Source: Camarhynchus parvulus
Taxonomy: Eukaryota > Chordata > Aves > Passeriformes > Thraupidae
Direction of reading: 5' to 3'
DNA: 64,000 nucleotides
Assembly: GCF_901933205.1 (NCBI RefSeq)
Contig: NC_044601.1
Coordinates: 28,396,944-28,460,943, forward strand
A program made the translations under genes and the position numbers. Position 1 is the first letter of the stretch, and every line of letters begins with the position of its first letter. Positions 12,835 through 23,125 of this stretch are shown here, one piece after another. The notes beneath the pieces are model-generated. The model was not told where the DNA came from. It made no database searches and saw only the letters and a program-made list of their open reading frames with translations.

Positions 12835-15599
12835 GACGGTGCAGGACAGTTCACTGTAAAAACTGTACCTTTGTCTTTGGTGGAAAGCTGATCTTAACAG
12901 GTAAGGCTGGCAGAGAAAAAGAATATAGATTTGGATTTATGTTTACAGAAACATCCATTTCTCAAAAGACAGCAGAAAGTCAAGGGACTGCAGAGGTTTA
13001 TCAGTATCAAACTGAAAAATCCTGATGGTCTGATCTATCTGAGCTTGATGCTTGAACTTAGAAACTGGAGGTATCAATCATTAACTGAGCTTTTCAAAAG
13101 CCCCCGTGTCATTAAAAAGTTCTGGACATGATGAGACTTTCTGCTAATGTCTTCTGTACTGTGTGAAATCTCAGACTCTTTCCTTGACATGTATGAAATA
13201 AAACAAGTGAGCTGGGACATAGGCAAGAAATAGTGCAATTAAAATCAATTTAATTGCAATTTTGGGAGCTCATCAAGACCTCTTTGCTGCCTGTGTGACT
13301 CTGAATGTGCATGCAGCATAATCTCCTCTAGAGCTCCCAAAAGCTCAGCGTGATGGGCTGTACCACAGCCAAAAGATGCTATACTAATGCCTGAAGTGCT
13401 TCAGACCCTATTCTTTCAGCTAGTGATCCAGACCTGAGTTTACCAGCTCATCCTGTGCACTATGGGGATAATGGTGTGCATGGGAGAGCTTTTCCCTCCA
13501 AACCCTTGTCACCAAAATCCTGCTTCAGTGCCAGATGTATTTCAGTAGCCAGCTTCCCTATACTTTCTAGTCTATCATTGGAGGAAAAAGGAGGTGAGGA
13601 AGAGAAGGAAGACAAAGAGAAGGCTTGATAGACCAAGACTTATTCAAAAGGCAAGGTCTGGCACTGCCTCAATTTACATTTGTAGCTGTTTAGGGATGGT
13701 ATGCCGAAATTTTGTCCCCCCCTCCCTGAGACTCCAAAACCAGTGCTGCTCACTCACTTTCCCTCCCTTTCTTCTGCCCATGGGTGTCTGGCAAGAGGAT
13801 TTAGAGGCACAAAAGGCAAAAATCATGGGCTGAGATAAGGACAATTTACTGGGAAAAGCAATGAAATAAGAAACTGAACAGAAACATCAGCAACAATACT
13901 AGAAATAAAAGCATACAAAGAGAGGGTGATTTATGTGCAAAATGCTCAACAAACCCAGGACAATGAAACAATGGTGGAGAGACGCTATGCCCACCACGCT
14001 TGATTTCCTGACCAGAATGAGATCTCCTTCTTGGAAGAGAGAGAATCCCTTTTCTCTGAACCTGCCAATGATGAAAGACAAACAGCATTTGTTTCTTGGC
14101 CATACCTACACAGTTCCATGTTCCACCCTCTCACAGGTACTGTGAAAAATTAACCCTGCATTTGGCTGAAACCAGGGCAACATTTTACGTCAGCTCTGCA
14201 GGCTTTATTTTGACCTGTGATTCTTCTTCATCCAGTGTTAAATCTTGCTCTTCTGTTGGTCACTGTAATGAGATGGCCCTTATCAACTGCTCTAAGGTCA
14301 CCCAAAAAACTTCCTGTTGATTTCTTTTCAAGGATCTCCTAATAGAACCAGGGTCTGGAAAGGTCCTCATCTTTCCTCTCTTGTGGGCAAGCTTTTAATT
14401 TTTGATTCAAATCAGACGAATTTGTGATGAAACATTTCTGTAGAACAGATTTGATAGAGCCTCATGTTTCCAGGAGATCATAGGCTTACATTCATAAGTC
14501 TGGAGACCTAGAAGTTCTTTTCCTTCCAATGTCTGCTGTAGTTTAGAATTGTTACACTTTCTCTTCTGTAAATTTATACCTGGGTTTGGCAGCTCCACTG
14601 ATATTTCCAGTACTTCTTAGCATTCAAGTGACTCTGTCTGTGAGCAAACTCTGCAAATTATTAACAAGAAATGCAATCAAACCCATCTTCTCTTAAGCTA
14701 TAGTTGAATGTTCTTTTTTGAAGAACAATTCATCTGCAAATATTTGTGTGTCTGGACACGCCTGTTCCAAAATCAGTTGGAGTCTAGAGTACCTTAATTC
14801 CCTTTCAATGATTTTCCACTTGACACTTTCTTTTTATGTGAAGGATGGTTTAGGTGAAATGTGCCACATGGCAAGTTGCATTATGTAGGACTGTTGACCA
14901 TACTAGCACTCAGTTCTTACCAATGGTTAAAGGAAGTTCATGGCTGCTATCAGAATTAGCTCCTGAAAACATGATGGTAATAGATTTTGCCACTGTGGGG
15001 CTTTTTTGTGTGTATGTTTTGTTTTCTTTTAATAAAAGCATTTATTCTTATAAATAGAAATGAGATAATATGTGTGTATTTTAGAGTGATGCCTAGGCAA
15101 ACAACTCTCTATGTACTGGTAGACCAGTAAAAACAGTAATTTAAAGCAGTTTTTCTTGGAAATGTGAAAATACTTCTCTTAGGTTAGATTCATGTTTCTT
15201 GCCTGATCACCATTCACCCATATGTTTCAAATAGTATGTGTGTGCTTTAAGTATTGAGCAAAAACTTCCAATGAAGCAATACTTTTCTGGCAATAAATTA
15301 GCGTGAATTATGTGGATATGTTATCAAAATGGCACAAGCTAGCATTGAAAGGAAAACTCAATCAGACACAAAGGGGGGCATGAAGAATTACCAAGTGGGC
15401 AAATAGTTACACCTAGTTTCTTCAATGACATCTAAGTATTCTGCACAAGAAGGAATACATTCAGTAAGTACTTTTAGTAGAACAAATGGTACAGTCATAG
15501 TGCTTAAAAGTGGTGAAATATTTCCATCCTAAGATAAGGAGAGCTTTTGCAAGATCTCAAAATTGGTGCCCAGGGAAATCTGAAAAAGTAAGATTTTGT

Positions 15600-15870
15600 T
15601 TTCATGGTACATTGTTTAAATACTGCGAGAAGAAAACTGGTATTACTTCCACAGTTACATGTTTGAAGGGAAAGAGGATGACCCAGCTTCATCTGTATGT
15701 TGGAAAGATCGAGAAAATCACACAAGGAAGGTAAGCACGTACTATAATGTGTGTGATTTAATCAATGCCAGTCAACATGTTTTCTTAAAATTACATCATG
15801 TCATACTAAACCAAATCCATTTGGAAAAAGATGCAAGACAGAGTTGCAGTATTGTTGCAACCCAATTGCC
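15600..15870 (+). pseudogene. Very decayed CR1-like reverse transcriptase remnant
   Basis: In frame from 15620, the + strand reads through MFEGKEDDPASS, which resembles the RT block FKKGKKEDPGNYRP. Shortly after, INASQHVFLKLHHVILNQI resembles the next RT block (SQHGFxKGKSCLTNLI). Spacing and order fit a CR1-class LINE, but nearly every position has changed and frames are broken. A donor-like GTAAGC at 15731 is probably coincidental. The alternative is an unrelated chance ORF. Confidence 0.45.
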
Positions 15871-17717
15871 TTAGGTTATGGAACACAGGAAGGTAGACAC
15901 TGCATGGTATTATCCTCATATAAGGATATAAAGTTTTATTGAATACATTAGGACATGTTCTGAAAGACTAAAGCTGAATCCTTGATCTGTCTCAGAATGT
16001 CATTTTAAACAGAAGGCATGAGTTTTGTGTACTGTTAGGTGACTGGCAAGGGAAGGGCAGGGGAGCCTATGCTGAGTAGACAAAAGTAGATGTAAATCAT
16101 TATGCTGCTGTTTGTTCAGCTGGTCTCATGACCCTCCCAAGTGGCACAAAAAATCTGCATTATTTGGATGGCACATTGATGCCAAGTGCTAAGTAATGGC
16201 TTGATGGTTTTCAGAGAGTTAAGGCTGCTTATACTCAGATTTGCCAAAACTGCCCATATTATCTGCAGTATTCTTTCCAGGTGTAGGGTGCCCAATTGCT
16301 TTTTAGCTAGTGCTTTCAATAAGTGAATTAACCAGGAAAGGTTTTGCAGACACATAATTTGGGAGAGGTGCATAGCAAAGTCTGTAATAGAAAGTTTAGA
16401 CTCTGTGTTCCATATTGACAATAAATCTTGCTGTTGAACAGATTGCCCAGCCTGTTCCCTGAAGGGAACTTGGACTCTCCCTCCCAGTGGGTCCTGGGAG
16501 ATTTGGGGGAATCATCAAAATGATAACTCTCTAGTGATGTGATAGGATTCAATATGTATTCTATAATGACAACTTGATCCGGCCTAGCATTCTTCCCAAG
16601 GGTAGCACTCCTGTATTCAAGGGCCTGTTTGTGCTGTCTGGTGGAAACAACTGAATTCTGTATTCAAATTTAAGCTGTAAAAACACAAGCCTCATTTAAA
16701 ATGAAACAGTACTTCCATCATGGTCAGAGTAGGACACCAGATAGGCATTCCCCATCCTCTCTTTATCTTCTTATTCACCTCTGTGCAACATTAGAATGAA
16801 AGTGTGTTCTTGACCAGCATGACAGTAAATATTAGCAGTTTTCTATACTTTGGGCTAGCAGTAATATGAGAGAGTCCATGCAAATGTGTAAGAAGAGATC
16901 TTCTTTCCTTGCTTTTCCTTTATGCTACATGACAATCCAAATTAGACTCAGACCAGACATTTTTCAAGGTACCTGAAGAAGTACTCAAGAAAGGCTAGAA
17001 ATATTGATGGAAGCAAGGGACTCTGTCAAAGAAGCTGAGCTTTACATATGGTGAGCTGCAGCCCAGCTGGTGGTAGATCAGGGTGCACCATTGCAGTTTG
17101 TTGACTGATGCCTTGAATGCAGCCTGAAACTCAGAAACAAGATTGTATTTAGAGTTATTATGATAGTTAATTTAGTTATAAATGTTGACAAGTTCATTGC
17201 ATGGATTTTTGATGTTAATATGTAAGCTGCTGTACCAATATATTGGTTTTTAGCAATAAATTTTTAGCACTATCAAATTAATATTCAGAGTAGATTTCTT
17301 TGATGGCTGCATACAAATCTAACATTACGTACACTGTAAACAAAGCTCTTGCCAATTTTCTCTTAGACGTTGTTTATGTTTTGTATTACAGACAAGAAAA
17401 ATAACAGAGAGAGGAAAAGCAACCTGACATTGCAGGGAGATCAGCAGAAAGCCTGATGGAGCTTGCCAGCTAAATGTAATATTTCAGAACTGATGATTAG
17501 TTAAAAAAATCCCAAACAACTAACTTGGGCAAATCAGGGAAAATCCCTTCATTTCACAGTTTGAGCGAGAAGGAAGGTTGTGATTTTTCCTGAATTTGTT
17601 AAGAACAGCTACATTTCAAGATGTGCCACTAAATGACAAATAGAGTCAGTATGTCAAGCCCAGAAGATGTTCAAGGCTTGGTGTATTTTGCCAGCAGCAA
17701 ATGTGATGGAACGTAAG
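15871..17717. other. Noncoding, nothing recognised
   Basis: The first few hundred bases may continue the decayed LINE of 15.6-15.9 kb, but I cannot follow it. The rest is unique-looking. Confidence 0.55.
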
Positions 17718-18525
17718 AATAGTGCTGATCTGCTTGAGAGCAGGAAGACACTGCAGAGAGTTCTGGGCAGTGCTGAGGCCATTTATTCAAGGATCCTACT
17801 CTTGGGTCACAGCAACCCCTAGCAGTGACACAGGCTGGGGGCTGAAAGTGACCCAGCTGAGGAGGACCTGGGGCTGCTGGTTGACAGCTGGCTAAACATG
17901 AACCATCAAATGCCCAGGTGGTCAAGAAGGCCAGTGGCATCCTGGCCTCTATCAGCAATAGTGTGGCCAGCAGGACCAGGGCTGGGATTGTCCCCCTGTA
18001 CATGGCCCTGGCGAGGGCACACCTTGAGTGCTGTGTCCAGTTCTGAGCCTCTCATTACAGGAATGACATTGAAAGGCTGGAGCACATCCAGAGAAGAGTG
18101 ATGGAGCTGTTGCAGAGTCTGGAGCACAAGTCTGATCAAGAATGGCCGAGGGAACTGGGATTGATTAGCCTGAAGAAAAGAAGCCTCAGAGGTGACCTTA
18201 TCTCTCTACAGGAGAGATGAGGTTTTAGCCAGGTGCGTGTTGGTCTCTTCTCCCAGGTAACAGTGGACAGGGTGAGAGGAAATGGCCTCAAGTTGTTCCA
18301 GTGGAGGTTTAGCTTGGATATGTAGAAAAATTTTCCCAGCAGAAGGGTTCTCAAGCATTGCATCGGACCAGTGAAAGGTGAAGTGAGCATCCCTGGAGGC
18401 ATTTAAATGACATGAGGATGCAGCATTCAGGGACATGGTTGGTGGTAGACTTCACAGTGTTAGGTTAGTAGTTGGAGTTGATAATCTTAAAGGTCTTTTC
18501 CAACCTAAATGATACTGTGATTCTA
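17718..18525 (+). mobile_element. CR1 LINE 3' fragment, about 0.8 kb
   Basis: Sense-strand CR1 beginning inside the C-terminal part of the RT frame. Marker words include GACCTGGGGCTGCTGGTTGA, AGTGTGGCCAGCAGGACCAG, CTTGAGTGCTGTGTCCAGTT and GGAAATGGCCTCAAGTTGTT. The 3' end is GGTCTTTTCCAACCTAAATG followed by a tail close to GATTCTA. Peptide remnants such as [13 protein letters not shown] are shared with the copy at 35.0 kb, suggesting the same subfamily. The ORFs overlapping it on both strands are CR1-derived and broken. Confidence 0.93.
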
Positions 18526-18539
18526 AGAAAAAAAAAAAT

Positions 18540-18994
18540 GGACTGGGGAGGGTCCAGAGAAGGATAACAAAGAGGATCAAAGGACAGAGGAACCCGTTAT
18601 ATAAGGAGCAGCTGGGAGGGCTGGATTTGTTCATCCTTGAGGAAAGGAGGTTTAGGGAAGACCTTAACACCATGTTCCAGTATTTAAAGTGGGACTACAA
18701 GGAAGATGAAGACTCCCTTTCTACAGTGAATCACATGGAAAAGATGAAGAAGAGTACAGGGTACTCCTGGTGAGATCCTGGTGAATTGGCCATGGGAGGA
18801 ACATTTTTCACAATGGGAAAAATCAGCAATTGCAGTAGTTTCTCTAGGACAGTGGTGAATGCTCCAGGGTTGGTGACTTTTAATAGTCATCTGGATGGGC
18901 TTCTGGTCCATCTTGCCTAGCCTGTGCTTTTGTCAAGAAAATTTTGGACCAAATAATATTTGAGGTTACTTTCAACCTGATGTTCTATGTTCTC
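18540..18994 (+). mobile_element. CR1 LINE 3' fragment, older copy
   Basis: Directly follows the previous CR1 after a short A-rich run (18527-18538). It shows decayed CR1 words: GGGTCCAGAGAAGGATAACA, GGCTGGATTTGTTCATCCTTG, a 'gagg aaag gagg' block and a terminal 'ttactttcaacctgatgttctatg'. It is more diverged than its left neighbour, so it probably comes from a different, older insertion in the same orientation. Confidence 0.75.
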
Positions 18995-20684
18995 TGAAAA
19001 GCAAAAGGCAGAAGAGTACAGGGCATGTACACTGTGGTAACCTAGAAACTAATTAAAAGAAGCTCTTTGTCTAGGTTCTATATATGTGCTAGTTTGAAGG
19101 TTATCTTGTCTTCTGATGACTAATTTGTGGTCAGGGGAACTTGTGAAGGGATAATTGTTCCCAAGGCAGGAAGCACTGAGGTTTCTGAAGGATTAGAGGA
19201 AAAGTTCAATACTGGCAGTTTTAGTCTATCCCAAAAATTGTGTCAGAAGTTACCACTTTTGTTTCTTCTCAGAATCCTGTTCAGCTGATAATACATTGTA
19301 AGCACTAGGCTTCCTGTTATTAGGAGATCTGTTGTTTTATTAGTGCTCGGAGATGTAATATGTTCCACTGTGTACTGAAGTCAGTAAGTGTCTCTTCACT
19401 GTTTTTGTTGCAACTTTTGCTTCAGCATGAGTCAGACTTTCTCTAGTTGGAATACTCACTCTGGCCTGAATCGGTTAGCAAATTCATTACTTCTCCAAGA
19501 TTGTCCCCGTACATCACAAGAATTTTGGTCCTTCTGATGTTTCCCCAGTTTCTTTAAACACAGGCCCTCTGTGAGAGACTGTCTCTACAAACCCTGGCGT
19601 TGTATGGAGAGATTTGAATGTTTTGTTTGTAATATTTTCACTTTGGAGCATACTAAATATTTTCTCCTTGGTTAGCCTGGCAAGGATAAGAACAAAGCTA
19701 GTTGTGAAAAATCTTGGCTTGATAGTCCTTAATGATCTAGGTGGAGCTAGAAAAGATATACTGCCAGAAATGGTCTGTGGTGCTACTGAGACTAAGACTG
19801 GATGCTCTATTATGGAGCAGTCTTATGGAATGATTTGACATCCTTTGTGGCTGTTAGTGGTGTTTGTGGGGCCTGGGCCAGCAGGAACTCATTATAACTA
19901 GCAACAGTAACTGCTTTTGAGAGTAGTCACTTAATACTAAGCTGGAGTCTCTTATTATTGTAGCCTGAAGTATACATTGGATAACTCAGAGTCTATTATT
20001 AGGAAACTGTATTTTGTATAGTCCTAGTACTCTTGTACTAGGCAGTGCGGTCTCAAAGAAAAGTTACTAGATGAATATGAAAATACACCAGTATAACTAC
20101 CTAATTATATATGTACATAATTATGCTGATAATATGACTGCACCCAAAGACAGTCAGGCTTTGTATCAAAGTGCCTTATACCCTTTTAACCTGTTTTTTT
20201 TCCTGGCCTGGAATTAATTAACAGTGGATTGGAAGCACCTTTATATTAGTGTGTATTTCATAGCAAAATTCCTTGTACAGCTGAATATATTGAAGGGTCA
20301 AAAAAGTGTCATTCATCTGCTTCACTGACACTGGGGGCCTCACAAACAGATCAAATTGGCTGGTTTGGTTTCATAGTCATCCTGGATCACAGCCATGTGG
20401 TTGGAATTGAAGACTTTAGGAAGATAATTTCTGGTAGGAAAAAGAAGGGACGGGAATTAATGCCTGAACATAATGAATCCTAGCTATATAGATGTGGTCT
20501 GTACACAGCAAAGAGGATGGCTTTTTGAAAAGAGCTAAATTGCTATGGGATTCTTGAGGCTTTTGAAAAATGGTCTGGTTTTATGTTCAGCCTCACATGC
20601 TGTGAAGCAAATAGTGCAAGATGTGCTTCCATGGATGTTGATGTCCTCAGTACAGCAATTTCTTCTGTCACAGGTTCCCATCCA
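18995..20684. other. Noncoding between CR1 copies
   Basis: About 1.7 kb of AT-rich sequence. The only ORFs are 74-76 codons and show no motif. Confidence 0.6.
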
Positions 20685-21031
20685 TAGAATCACAAAATAT
20701 TTAGGTTTGGAAGGGACCCTAAAGATCCTTGAGTTCCAACCCCCTGCCCTGTGCAGGGACACCATTCACTAAGTCAGGTTGTTTAGGACCCCATTCAACT
20801 GAACTGAAATGCAGCCAGAGGTGGGGCATTCACATCTTCTCACTGGTAACCTGTGCCAGTGCCTCATTACCCTCACAGTAAAGAATTTCCTCCTAACATC
20901 TAGTCTAAAGCTGTTCTATGTCAGTTTAAAATTTTCAGTTTATTGTCCCTTGTCTATCCATATAAAATGTCCCTCTCCCTACTTTTTTATGAGACCCCTA
21001 AAGGTGCTGAAAAGCTGTAATGTGGTCTCCT

Positions 21032-22085
21032 TCATCTCAGCCTCTTCTCCAGGCTGAACAACTTCAGCTTTCTTGGTTTGTCTTCATAGGAGATGTGCTC
21101 CATCCCTCTGATCATCTTTGTGATCTTTCTCTGGACCCACTCCAACAGGTTCATGTCTTGTGTTGAAGAACTCAGACAGTACTCCAGGTGGGTCTTCATG
21201 AGGGCAAAGTAGAGGAGGAAAATCACCTCCCTTTACCAGCTGGCCACACTACTTTTGATGCATCCCAGGATGCAGTTGGCTTTTTGAGCTACACGGGTGT
21301 CTTGTGTCTGGCTTCTCATGCATGAGAACCCACAAGTCCTTCTCCCCAGGGCTGCACTCAGTGAGTGAGTTTATCTCCCAGTCTGTATTTATATCTGGGG
21401 TTGCTGATCCAGGTGCAGCACCTGGACTTGTTGAATTTCATGAAGTTCTTAGGCTCAGTTCTCAAGTTTGACTGGATCCATTTGGATGGCATCCCATCCT
21501 TTGTTGTGTCAGCTGCACTGCTCAGCTTTGTGTCATCTCCAAACCTGCTGGGGATGCTCTCAGTCCCACTGTCTGTGCCATTGATGAGGACACTGAAGAG
21601 CACCAGTCCCAGCAGAGAGCTCTGAAGGACATCACTTGTCATGGCTTCCACCTGGACAGACAGCACAACTCTCTGGTGGCATCCATCCTGCCAATTCCCT
21701 ATCCACTGAATAGTCCATTTATTAAATCCATGTCTCTCTCGCCTGCATATAAGGATGTGATATGGGACTGTACTGATGTTCTTACAGAAGTCTAGGTAGG
21801 TGACATTTGTCGGTCTTTGCCATCACTCCATCATAGAAGGCCACCAGATTGATCAGGCACAATTTGCCTACAGTAAGGTAAGTTGGCTGTCTCAGGTCAC
21901 TTTTGTGTCTTTTATATGTCTTGGTATATGTGCAAGGAGGTATATGTGCTGCTCTGTGATCTTCCGTGGCACAAAGGTGATGCTCATCCATCTGTAGTTC
22001 CCTGAATTTTCCTGTCTCTCCTTTTAAAAATGGGAGATGTATTCCTTTTCCCAGTAATTGGGGACTTAGCCTGACCAACATGACT
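21032..22085 (-). pseudogene. CR1 reverse transcriptase remnant
   Basis: On the minus strand, broken frames keep recognisable RT segments in the right order: a CLINLVAFYDGV-type block near 21.83 kb, the catalytic box read as FGDD (21532-21543, where CR1 normally has FADD), then KFNKSRC and NPRYKYRLGDK, and finally LLEWVQRKITKMIRGMEH and LFSLEKR near the C-terminus. Frames are interrupted by stops and indels, so no working polymerase is encoded. It belongs to the surrounding CR1 copy and is not a host gene. Confidence 0.88.
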
Positions 22086-22714
22086 TGTCAGATTTGAGGT
22101 ATAATGGCTTGGCAACAACATCAGCCAGTTTCCTCATGTATGCCACCAAGTTCTATAGACTTGTGGCTATGTAGCTTCATGAACCTGAACCTGCTCTTTG
22201 CTTATAGGGGGAGGGATTTCCCTCTCCCCCTCCCAACTCACTCAGAGGATCAGGGATTTGAGAGAAGTGGGAAGCCTGACTACCTGTGAAGACAAAGGGG
22301 AAGAACTCATTGATTACCTCAGCCTTCTCCATATCAATTGTCACCAGTTCACCCTTTTTGTATATCAGTGGCAGTACACTCTCCTTGGCCTTTCTTTTCT
22401 GACTGTATACTTATCCCTTACCAAATCCTGTTCCAGTGTTGCCTTGGCTTTCCTGAGCCTATTTCTACGCATTTAAACAGTATCCATTCACTCTCCATAT
22501 ATCATCTGTATCTGGTTCCACCATTTTACTCCTCAGTTTGAGGAGAAAACTGAGCTCAGCTATGCCAGTTTCCACCCTGCCATGCTCAGTTTCCTACACA
22601 CAGGAGTAAAGACCTCTTGTGCTCTAAGAAAAATGTCTTTAAAGAATTGCCAGCTCTGATCAGCCCCTCTGTCTTTAAGGAATTTCTGAGGCAATCTCAT
22701 CCACTAACCCTTTA

Positions 22715-23095
22715 AACATCTGGAAATTCACTCTTCCAGATTTTAGAGTCTGGAGTTTCTCTTTGCTGCCTCACATTCCTTGAGATCCTGAACTTGACCA
22801 GGCTGTGCCTGCTGCTTCCAGCTATAACCTCTTCAGGGAGTCCCTCTGCACTGGTGAGTGCCAGGCCCAGAAATGCTGCACTTCTGGCTGGCTTGCCTGA
22901 CACCTGCACCAGAAGTTGTTCTCTACATACTCCATGAGTCTCCTGTGTTTCTTGAAGCCAGCTGAGCTGCTTTCCCAGAAGAGGTCCAGGTGGTCGAAAT
23001 TTCCCATCATGATGAGAGCTTGCAAGCATGATGCTTCCTGTACCTGAGGGAAGAAGGCATTGTTGGTACCTCCCCCTGATCAGGTGGCCTGTAGT
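22715..23095 (-). pseudogene. CR1 APE-type endonuclease remnant (C-terminal part)
   Basis: Minus-strand translation gives QALIMMGNFDHLDLFW followed by a HRRLMEYVENNF block, matching the C-terminal half of the CR1 apurinic-like endonuclease (family form MGDFNHPDICW, then RRFLECVDDNF). The catalytic GDFN box reads GNFD here (22993-23004), so both key residues are altered. A later SLVKFRISRN block matches the region after the SDH motif. The N-terminal half of the domain is absent, and the frame shifts at least once. Confidence 0.8.
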
Positions 23096-23125
23096 GAGTG
23101 GATCCCAATCTTCAGGAGAGCCCTG

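Larger units (their letters stand above)
6069..15599. other. Noncoding, 9.5 kb, no gene recognised
   Basis: Unique-looking sequence. The longest ORFs (150 codons at 10942-11394 minus; 102 codons at 11155-11463 plus) overlap each other on opposite strands, and neither shows a family motif. Small features are the 14-bp tandem repeat at 10.2 kb and A17 at 12.8 kb. Confidence 0.6.
20685..23125 (-). mobile_element. CR1 LINE, 5'-truncated, about 2.4 kb
   Basis: Chicken repeat 1-type non-LTR retrotransposon lying antisense. Its 3' end is at the left: TAGAATCACAAAATATTTAGG and the GGTTTGGAAGGGACC word are the reverse complement of the CR1 3' tail. Moving right (5'-ward in the element) come the RT C-terminal region, the RT core and then the end of the endonuclease domain, where a YRPPDQG-like stretch is still readable near 23075-23095. 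The element stops there, so it is truncated inside the endonuclease. Many stops and frameshifts make it inactive. It is the longest CR1 copy in the window, and its divergence from consensus suggests an old insertion. The right edge is approximate. Confidence 0.9.

Noticed and set aside
12740..12850. A17 run as the tail of a processed pseudogene
   Set aside because: No recognisable coding remnant, polyadenylation signal or target-site duplication next to it.
14418..14432. GAATTTGTGATGAAA reads EFVMK, like the start of complexin (MEFVMKQALGG)
   Set aside because: The codon before it is GAC, not ATG. The next residues are HFC instead of QALGG, and no donor follows. Chance match.
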